A stretch of 64,000 nucleotides of DNA from Nocardioides cynanchi (GTDB lineage: Bacteria; Actinomycetota; Actinomycetes; Propionibacteriales; Nocardioidaceae), in contig NZ_CP044344.1 in assembly GCF_008761635.1 (NCBI RefSeq), positions 2,542,001 through 2,606,000 of the forward strand, in the 5' to 3' direction. The translations under genes and the position numbers were made by a program. Numbering within the stretch: the first letter of the stretch is position 1; each line of letters starts with the position of its first letter. Under the pieces are notes generated by a model. It did no database searches and was not told the origin of the DNA. It saw only the letters and a program-made list of their open reading frames with translations. Positions 55,895 to 64,000 of the stretch are shown here, piece by piece.

Positions 55895-58296
55895 TGGTCG
55901 GTTCCCTTCACACGTACGCCGCTCCCGGGCGAGGCCAGGTCGGCCAGCACGCCGTTCCCGACCGAGTTGGCCGGTACCCACACGGTGTCGTCGGCCAGGT
56001 CGTCGGTCGCCTCGACCGGCAGCGTGACCGAGCCGCGGTCACCGGTCAGAGTGACCATCGGACCCAACGCGGCGGCCGCCTGTCGCGACACCCGGCACAC
56101 GGGGGTGCGGGCGGTGGCCGCGAGGGGCTTCTCGTTGTCCTGCATGGAGCCGTTGTCGAGCATCAGCTTCCAGGTCGCCAGGGCGAGCTCGTTGGTCTTC
56201 GGTGCCGTCGCCTTGGTCGCCGGCTGGGACTCGGGGGGGGCGGCCCGGTCGCCGTCCCACGGGCCGAGGTCGGTCATGGCGGCACGCGCCTCGGCGACGG
56301 TGCGGAAGCCCAGCGGACGGCCGAGCTCCTCGGCGATCCCTGCCAGGATCCGGGTCTCCGGCAGTGAGGTCGGGTTGGTGAAGACGGCCTCGAACGGGCG
56401 GGTCCGACCCTCCCAGTTCACGAACGTGCCGGCCTTGTCGGTGACCGGGGCGACCGGGAACACCACGTCCGCGGCACGGGTCACGTCGGTCTCGCGCAGG
56501 TCCATCGCGACCACGAAGTCTGCCGCCTCGAGCGCAGCGCGGAAGGCGGCGGGGTCGGCCGTGTCGTCGGGGTCGACGCCTCCGACCACGAGCCCACCGA
56601 GCTCACCGGCGGCCAGCGCGGCGACGATCGCGTCGCCGTCGCGGCCGGGCTGCTCGGGCAGCGAGTCGACGCCCCACGCGGTCGCGGCGTCCACGCGGGC
56701 CGAGGCATCGGCCACTGGCCGGCCACCGGGCAGCAGACCGGGCAGGCAACCGGCCTCGACCGCCCCACGGTCACCCGCCCGGCGTGGGACCCAGGCGAGC
56801 CTGGCACCGGTGGTCCGGGCGAGCCGGGCCGCGGCGGTCAGGGCACCCGGCACCGTCGCCATGCGCTCACCGACGAGGATCACGCCGGCGCTGTCGATCT
56901 CGACGTCACCGTCGTGGGCGAGCCCGTCGAGGACCTCGGCCTCGGACCCGGGCCGGGCGGCGATCAGGGTGCCGCCCATCTTGCGCAGGCCGTTGGTCGC
57001 GAACGGCGCGACCGACCAGACGCGGGTGCGGTGCTCGCGGTTGGCCTTGCGCAGCCGCAGGAAGATCGAGCCGGCTTCGTCCTCGGGCTCGAGGCCGACC
57101 AGCAGCACGGAGTTGGCGGTCTCGAGGTCGGCGTACGTCACGGCGCCGTTGCCGGGTGAGCGCAGCACGACCTCGGCGGCCAGGAAGGCCTCCTCCTCGG
57201 CCGAATGTGGCCGGGCGCGGAAGTCGATGTCGTGGGTGCCGAGCGCCACCCGGGCGAACGTGCTGTAGGCGAAGGCGTCCTCGGCCGTGACCCGGCCACC
57301 GGTGAGCACGCCGGTGGCACCGGCAGCAGACAGCCCCCGTGCCGCCACGGCGAACGCCTCGGGCCACGATGCCGGCCGCAGCTCGCCGTCCTCGCGGATC
57401 CGGGGGTAGGTGATCCGGTCGTCGGCGTGGGCGTAGGTGAACGCGAAGCGGTCCTTGTCGGTGATCCACTCCTCGTTGACCTGCGGGTCGTTGCCGGCCA
57501 GCCGGCGCATCACCCGGCCGCGCCGGTGGTCGACCCGGATCGCCGAGCCGCACGCGTCGTGCTCGGCCACCGAGGGAGTGGAGACCAGGTCGAAGGGACG
57601 CGACCGGAAGCGGTAGTCCGCGCTGGTGAGCGCACCGACCGGGCAGATCTGAATGGTGTTGCCCGAGAAGTAGGACTCGAAGGGCTCCCGCTCGTAGATC
57701 CCGACCTGCTGCAGGGCACCCCGCTCGATCAGCGCGATGAAGGGGTCGCCCGCGATCTGCTCGGAGAACCGGGTGCACCGGGCGCAGAGCACGCAGCGCT
57801 CGCGGTCGAGCAGCACCTGGGCGGAGATGTTGATCGGCTTGGGGAAGGTCCGCTTCACCCCGCCCGAGGCGGCGAAGCGGGACTCGCCGCGGCCGTTGCT
57901 CATGGCCTGGTTCTGAAGGGGGCACTCGCCGCCCTTGTCGCACACCGGGCAGTCGAGCGGGTGGTTGACCAGGAGGAACTCCATGATCCCCTGCTGCGCC
58001 TTGTCGGCGACCTCGCTGGTGGCCTGCGTGCTCACGACCATGCCCTCGGCGACGGGGATCGTGCACGACGCCTGGGGCTTGGGGAAGGGTCGGCCGTTGC
58101 CCGCGTCGGGGATGTCGACCAGGCACTGGCGGCAGGCGCCCACGGGCTCGAGCAGCGGGTGGTCGCAGAACCGCGGGATCTGGACGCCGACCTGCTCGGC
58201 GGCCCGGATCACCAGGGTGTCCTTGGGGACGCTGACCTGGACGCCGTCGACGGTCAGCGTCACCAGGTCGGTCTTCTCGACCTCGGCGGCAGTCAT
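55891..58296 (-). CDS. nuoG: NADH-quinone oxidoreductase subunit G
   Basis: 801-residue iron-sulfur subunit of the peripheral arm. N-terminal [2Fe-2S] domain with [15 protein letters not shown], then the HxxxCxxCxxxxxC N5 region ([17 protein letters not shown]) and the N4 cluster block [16 protein letters not shown]; the rest is a molybdopterin-oxidoreductase-like domain that has lost its cofactor function. Overlaps nuoF by 4 bp. Confidence 0.95.
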   Translation of the reverse strand: MTAAEVEKTDLVTLTVDGVQVSVPKDTLVIRAAEQVGVQIPRFCDHPLLEPVGACRQCLVDIPDAGNGRPFPKPQASCTIPVAEGMVVSTQATSEVADKAQQGIMEFLLVNHPLDCPVCDKGGECPLQNQAMSNGRGESRFAASGGVKRTFPKPINISAQVLLDRERCVLCARCTRFSEQIAGDPFIALIERGALQQVGIYEREPFESYFSGNTIQICPVGALTSADYRFRSRPFDLVSTPSVAEHDACGSAIRVDHRRGRVMRRLAGNDPQVNEEWITDKDRFAFTYAHADDRITYPRIREDGELRPASWPEAFAVAARGLSAAGATGVLTGGRVTAEDAFAYSTFARVALGTHDIDFRARPHSAEEEAFLAAEVVLRSPGNGAVTYADLETANSVLLVGLEPEDEAGSIFLRLRKANREHRTRVWSVAPFATNGLRKMGGTLIAARPGSEAEVLDGLAHDGDVEIDSAGVILVGERMATVPGALTAAARLARTTGARLAWVPRRAGDRGAVEAGCLPGLLPGGRPVADASARVDAATAWGVDSLPEQPGRDGDAIVAALAAGELGGLVVGGVDPDDTADPAAFRAALEAADFVVAMDLRETDVTRAADVVFPVAPVTDKAGTFVNWEGRTRPFEAVFTNPTSLPETRILAGIAEELGRPLGFRTVAEARAAMTDLGPWDGDRAAPPESQPATKATAPKTNELALATWKLMLDNGSMQDNEKPLAATARTPVCRVSRQAAAALGPMVTLTGDRGSVTLPVEATDDLADDTVWVPANSVGNGVLADLASPGSGVRVKGTDQ

Positions 58297-59603
58297 GAGG
58301 CGGCTCCCTCGGCGGAGAACACGGTGGCGGCCACCGGGTCGAACGGACAGCCCCCCTCACGGAGGTGCTGGAGGTACTCGTCACGGAAGTACTGGATGGA
58401 GCTGGAGATCGGGCTGGTGGCGCCGTCCCCCAGCGCGCAGAACGACCGGCCCAGGATGTTGTCGCACTGGTCCAGCAGGAGGTCGAGGTCGGCCTCGCTG
58501 CCGATCCCCTTCTCGAGGTTGGTCAGCGTCTGCACCAGCCACCAGGTGCCCTCGCGGCAGGGCGTGCACTTCCCGCACGACTCGTGCTTGTAGAACTCGG
58601 TCCAGCGGAGCACGGCGCGCACGACGCAGGTCGTCTCGTCGAAGATCTGCAGGGCTCGGGTGCCGAGCATCGAGCCGGCGGCGCCCACGCCCTCGAAGTC
58701 GAGCGGGACGTCGAGGTGCTGGTCGGTCAGGATCGGGGTGGACGAGCCGCCGGGGGTCCAGAACTTGAGCTCGTGTCCGTGCCGCACGCCACCGGCCAGG
58801 TCGATCAGCGTGCGCAGGGTGATGCCGAGCGGCGCTTCGTACTGACCCGGGTTGGTGACGTGGCCGGACAGGCTGAAGATGCCGAAGCCCTTGGACTTCT
58901 CGGTGCCCATCGCGGAGAACCACGCCGCACCGTTGCCGATGATGCTCGGCACCGACGCGATCGACTCGACGTTGTTGATCACGGTGGGGCTGGCGTAGAG
59001 GCCTGCCACCGCGGGGAACGGCGGACGCAGGCGCGGTTGTCCGCGGCGACCCTCGAGCGAGTCGAGCAGCGCGGTCTCCTCACCGCAGATGTAGGCACCG
59101 GCGCCGGCGTGGATCACGAGGTCGAGGCTGTAGCCGGAGCCGTGGATGTCCTGGCCGAGGTGACCGGCGTCGTAGGCCTCCTGCATCGCGCGCTGGAGCC
59201 GGCGTACGACGTGGAGCACCTCGCCGCGCACGTAGATGAAGGCGTGGCTCGCCCGGATCGCGTAGCTGCTGATGATCACGCCCTCGATCAGGGTGTGCGG
59301 ACTCGCCATCATCAGCGGGACGTCCTTGCAGGTGCCCGGCTCGGACTCGTCGGCGTTCACCACGAGGTACTTGGGCCGCGGGTTGTCCTGCGGGATGAAG
59401 CTCCACTTCATGCCGGTCGGGAAACCGGCGCCACCGCGCCCGCGCAGGCCGGAGTCCTTGACGGCGGTGATTACGTCGTCCTGGCTCATACCCAGCGCGG
59501 TCTTCAGCGCGCCGTAACCGCCCCGGTCCTCGTAGGCGGCGAGGGTCCACGAGCGGTCCTGGTCCCAGTTGTCGGTGAGCACCGGGGTGAGGACGTCGGT
59601 CAC
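58293..59603 (-). CDS. nuoF: NADH-quinone oxidoreductase subunit F
   Basis: 436 residues. NADH/FMN domain [16 protein letters not shown] (FMN and NADH glycine loops, about 51-66) and [12 protein letters not shown]; the N3 [4Fe-4S] cysteines are in [12 protein letters not shown] plus Cys in GRSFCALGD. This is where NADH is oxidised. GTG 59603 overlaps the nuoE stop (GTGA). Confidence 0.96.
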   Translation of the reverse strand: MTDVLTPVLTDNWDQDRSWTLAAYEDRGGYGALKTALGMSQDDVITAVKDSGLRGRGGAGFPTGMKWSFIPQDNPRPKYLVVNADESEPGTCKDVPLMMASPHTLIEGVIISSYAIRASHAFIYVRGEVLHVVRRLQRAMQEAYDAGHLGQDIHGSGYSLDLVIHAGAGAYICGEETALLDSLEGRRGQPRLRPPFPAVAGLYASPTVINNVESIASVPSIIGNGAAWFSAMGTEKSKGFGIFSLSGHVTNPGQYEAPLGITLRTLIDLAGGVRHGHELKFWTPGGSSTPILTDQHLDVPLDFEGVGAAGSMLGTRALQIFDETTCVVRAVLRWTEFYKHESCGKCTPCREGTWWLVQTLTNLEKGIGSEADLDLLLDQCDNILGRSFCALGDGATSPISSSIQYFRDEYLQHLREGGCPFDPVAATVFSAEGAAS

Positions 59604-60384
59604 TTGCCTTCCTCCTGTGCGGTCTCGGTCTCGGCGCGGCCGGTGTCGGCCTGCTGCGCGGCCTCGATCGGGGTGTCGGCGGTGCTGCCGGTCGGCCCGC
59701 TCGCGTCGTGGTGGGGAGCGGTCCAGTCGTTCCGGCGGGCCAGGCCCAGGCCCACCAGCGACGCGGCGCCCGCGGACGGCCCCTCGTCGGCCAGGTCGTC
59801 CGGGAAGCCCGCGAGCACTCGCTCGGCCTCGCGCCAGGTGACGATGCGCGGGCCTCGGGTCGAGTGGATCTCCTTGCCCTCGCGGAGGTCGTCGACCAGG
59901 GCGGTGGCGGACTGCGGGGTCATGTTGTCCATGAACTCCCAGTTGACCGTCATCACCGGCGCGTAGTCGCAGGCGGCGTTGCACTCGATGTGCTCGAGGG
60001 TGATGCTCCTGCCCTCCGCGCTCGGCTCCGTGGTCTCGTCGTTGCCGAGGTCGAGGTGCTTCTTGAGCCGCTCGAAGATCGCGTCGCCGCCCATCACCGC
60101 GCACAGCGTGTTGGTGCACACCCCCACGTGGTAGTCGCCGACGGGGCGCCGCTTGTACATCGTGTAGAACGTCGCCACACCGCTGACCTCAGCCGCGGTG
60201 ATGTCGAGGATCTCGGCACAGGCCTCGATCCCCTCGGGCGTGATCCGGCCCTCGACGGACTGCACGAGGTGGAGCATCGGCAGCAGCCCGGAGCGCGGCT
60301 GCGGGTAGCGGGCCGCGATCTGCCGGAGCTCGTCGTACGGAAGCTCGTTCGTGGCCGACGCCGGCGACGCGTTGCTGGTGTCGG

Positions 60385-60388
<4 letters not shown>
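59600..60388 (-). CDS. nuoE: NADH-quinone oxidoreductase subunit E
   Basis: 262 residues: thioredoxin-like [2Fe-2S] domain (about 15-170) with ligands in [12 protein letters not shown] and CNAACDYAP, followed by a low-complexity tail of about 60 residues (Thr/Ala/Glu/Gln) not found in E. coli NuoE (166 aa). Overlaps nuoD by 4 bp. Confidence 0.95.
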
Positions 60389-61742
<1,354 letters not shown>

Positions 61743-61743
<1 letters not shown>

Positions 61744-62473
61744 CAGTTGTACGACCTCCTCTGGTCGGGCGGCGGGATCGTGCCGCCCTTGTACTCGACC
61801 GGGATGCCGCCCAGCGGGTAGTCCTTGCGCTGGGGGTGGCCGGGCCAGTCGTCGGGCATCAGGATCCGGGTCAGCGCGGGATGACCGTCGAAGACGATCC
61901 CGAACATGTCGTAGGTCTCGCGCTCGTGCCAGTCGTTGGTCGGGTAGATGCTGACGATGCTGGGGATGTGCGGGTCGGAGTCGGGAACGCTGACCTCGAG
62001 CCGGACCCGGCGGTTGTGCGTCATCGACAGCAGGTGGTAGACGGCGTGGAGCTCGCGGTCGGTGTCTCCGACGTAGTGCACTCCGCTAACCCCGGAGCAG
62101 AGCTCGAAGCGGAGCGCCTCGTCGTCGCGGAACATCTGGGCCACGAACGGCAGGTCGTCGCGCCGGATGTGGAAGGTGATCTCGCCGCGGTCGATCACGA
62201 CCCGCTCGATCGCGCCCTCGAGGTCGGTCGCCCCGAGCCGCGCCTCGATCGCGTCGGCCACCTCGTCGAACCAGCCGCCGTACGGCCGCCGGCTGGCGCC
62301 GGGGAACAGCGTGGTCTTGACCAGCCCGCCGTACCCGCTGGTGTCGCCGGTGCCGCGGACGCCGAACATGCCCTCGCGGACGCCCATGGTCTCGACCTCG
62401 GTCGAGCCGTCCTGGCCGGTGCCCTGCGGGACCGGGAGCTGAGGGTCCTGAGCGGGGTCCTGGGTGCGGTCGG

Positions 62474-62477
<4 letters not shown>
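61743..62477 (-). CDS. nuoC: NADH-quinone oxidoreductase subunit C
   Basis: 244 residues, 30-kDa-type subunit: [15 protein letters not shown], then [44 protein letters not shown] (about 180-223, family signature). The first 60 residues are an unstructured, Gln/Pro-rich lead. GTG start overlaps nuoB by 4 bp. Confidence 0.95.
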
Positions 62478-63028
<551 letters not shown>

Positions 63029-63036
63029 GCCACTCC

Positions 63037-63396
63037 CTAGTCCCAGTCCAGTCCGCCGCGGCGCCAGACATAGGCGTAGGCGACGAACACGGTGATGATG
63101 AAGAGCACCATCTCGAGCAGGCCGAAGCCCCGGAGCGCGTCGAAGTGCACGGCCCACGGGTAGAGGAAGACGATCTCGATGTCGAAGACGATGAACATCA
63201 TCGCGGTGATGAAGTACTTGACCGGGAAGCGTCCTCCGCCCACGGGCTGGGGGGTGGGCTCGATGCCGCACTCGTAGCTGTCCAGCTTCGCGCGGTTGTA
63301 GCGGCGGGGCCCGACCTGCGAGGACATCACCACCGAGCCGACCGCGAAGGCGGCGGCGATCAGCGCCAGCACCAGGACCGGCGTGTAGAGCTGCAT
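63037..63396 (-). CDS. nuoA: NADH-quinone oxidoreductase subunit A
   Basis: 119 residues, three helices, with the conserved YECGIEP loop (Cys about 43) and [13 protein letters not shown]. First gene of the 14-gene nuo operon. RBS AAGGAAAGG lies 5 nt before the ATG. The 159 nt upstream, before the methyltransferase stop codon, must hold the operon promoter; I see no clear -35/-10 pair there. Confidence 0.95.
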   Translation of the reverse strand: MQLYTPVLVLALIAAAFAVGSVVMSSQVGPRRYNRAKLDSYECGIEPTPQPVGGGRFPVKYFITAMMFIVFDIEIVFLYPWAVHFDALRGFGLLEMVLFIITVFVAYAYVWRRGGLDWD

Positions 63397-63555
63397 CGGC
63401 CTTTCCTTCCCTGCTCGTGCGTTGTTCGCGGGGCCGGGCACGTGACGCACGTCACGAAGATTGTGACTTTGTGAATACCTTCACGAATCGGCGCGGTCAG
63501 TCTAGGACTCCACTACCACCACCGCACCCCCGGGTCCGGCCGCCCCGGGTCCGGC

Positions 63556-64000
63556 TCAGGCGGTGGCGCGGTGCAGGGCGACGATGCCGCCCGACAGGTT
63601 GCGCCACTCGGGACGCTGCCACCCGGCGCGGGCCACGAGGTCGGCGAGGGCGGGCTGGTCCGGCCAGGCCCGGATCGACTCGGCCAGGTAGACGTAGGCG
63701 TCCGGGCTCGACGAGACCGCGCGTGCCACGGGCGGCAGCGCGCGCATGAGGTACTCGTCGTACACCGTGCGGAACGGCGCCCAGGTCGGGTGGCTGAACT
63801 CGCAGACCACGAGCCGGCCGCCCGGCCGCGTCACCCGGCGCATCTCGCGCAGGCCGGCGAGCGGGTCGACGATGTTGCGCAGTCCGAAGGAGATCGTGAC
63901 CGCGTCGAACGTCGCGTCCGCGAACGGCAGCCGCGTGCCGTCACCGGCGGTGAACGCCAGGTGCGGCCGGTGCTGCTTGCCGACCCGGAGCATGCCGAGC
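63556..64000 (-). CDS. menG: Demethylmenaquinone methyltransferase, C-terminal part (cut by window edge)
   Basis: The last 148 codons of a UbiE/MenG methyltransferase; the start lies beyond position 64000. Visible blocks are [24 protein letters not shown], the UbiE family signature, and [19 protein letters not shown] followed by [18 protein letters not shown]. It methylates demethylmenaquinone with SAM, the final step of menaquinone synthesis. It is directly upstream of nuo on the same strand, a usual actinobacterial order. Confidence 0.92.
   Translation of the reverse strand, partial: LGMLRVGKQHRPHLAFTAGDGTRLPFADATFDAVTISFGLRNIVDPLAGLREMRRVTRPGGRLVVCEFSHPTWAPFRTVYDEYLMRALPPVARAVSSSPDAYVYLAESIRAWPDQPALADLVARAGWQRPEWRNLSGGIVALHRATA

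Overview
The window is chromosomal DNA of a high-GC actinomycete. Nearly every third codon position is G or C, and GTG starts and ATGA/GTGA start-stop overlaps are common. Gene content (two-subunit KorAB, menaquinone-linked 14-gene nuo operon, class F sortase, YajQ, NDP-forming CoA ligase) fits Nocardioidaceae, probably Nocardioides or a relative; that assignment is by gene content and order, not by a database search. I see no rRNA, insertion sequence, prophage or CRISPR array. There is one tRNA gene (Tyr).

Layout. 0-3.4 kb: truncated amidase, tag, pirin and homogentisate dioxygenase, all on the minus strand. 3.5-7.3 kb: a two-gene heterodimeric ABC exporter with complementary degenerate ATP sites. 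7.3-7.7 kb and 18.1-18.3 kb: two arrays of the same 32-bp repeat, each made of direct units followed by inverted units and each filling the gap between convergent genes. 7.7-20.8 kb: a catabolic cluster with a Rieske oxygenase, a polyamine/betaine-type ABC importer (binding protein, two permeases, ATPase), a class III aminotransferase, a methyltransferase, a TetR regulator, an ADP-forming acyl-CoA ligase, a DAO-type FAD oxidoreductase and an acyl-CoA dehydrogenase. Four copies of the palindrome GACTGA-N4-TCAGTC (one with A in the first position) lie in its promoter regions, so the cluster looks like one TetR-controlled regulon. 20.8-22.9 kb: an unknown protein overlapping fumarylacetoacetase. 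23-29 kb: metallophosphoesterase, siderophore-interacting flavoprotein, MFS transporter, large LuxR-type ATPase regulator, DUF4242 protein. 29-33.5 kb: DevS-like sensor kinase, beta-CASP nuclease, universal stress protein, small membrane protein. 33.5-37.6 kb: tRNA-Tyr, YajQ, a sortase/DUF4397 surface operon and a zinc-ribbon protein. 37.7-41.3 kb: sulfate importer. 41.6-46.6 kb: KorAB, RarD, and an AbiEi/DUF559-like gene flanked by two copies of a 48-bp palindromic element. 46.7-64 kb: polyprenyl diphosphate synthase, nuoN to nuoA (all minus strand) and the C-terminal part of the menaquinone methyltransferase.

How the parts fit. The respiratory block links complex I to menaquinone synthesis (prenyl chain at one end, ring methylation at the other). 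The catabolic cluster would import an amine-containing compound and oxidise it. The bridging Glu of the Rieske protein and the DAO-type partner point to a quaternary or N-methylated amine, but this is inference. It would then activate an acid product to its CoA ester and dehydrogenate it. hmgA and fahA, two steps of homogentisate breakdown, flank this cluster about 18 kb apart, with no recognisable isomerase between them.

The least explained signals are the 32-bp repeat arrays, the four-site operator regulon of unknown substrate, the asymmetric ABC exporter, and the palindrome-flanked AbiEi-like gene.
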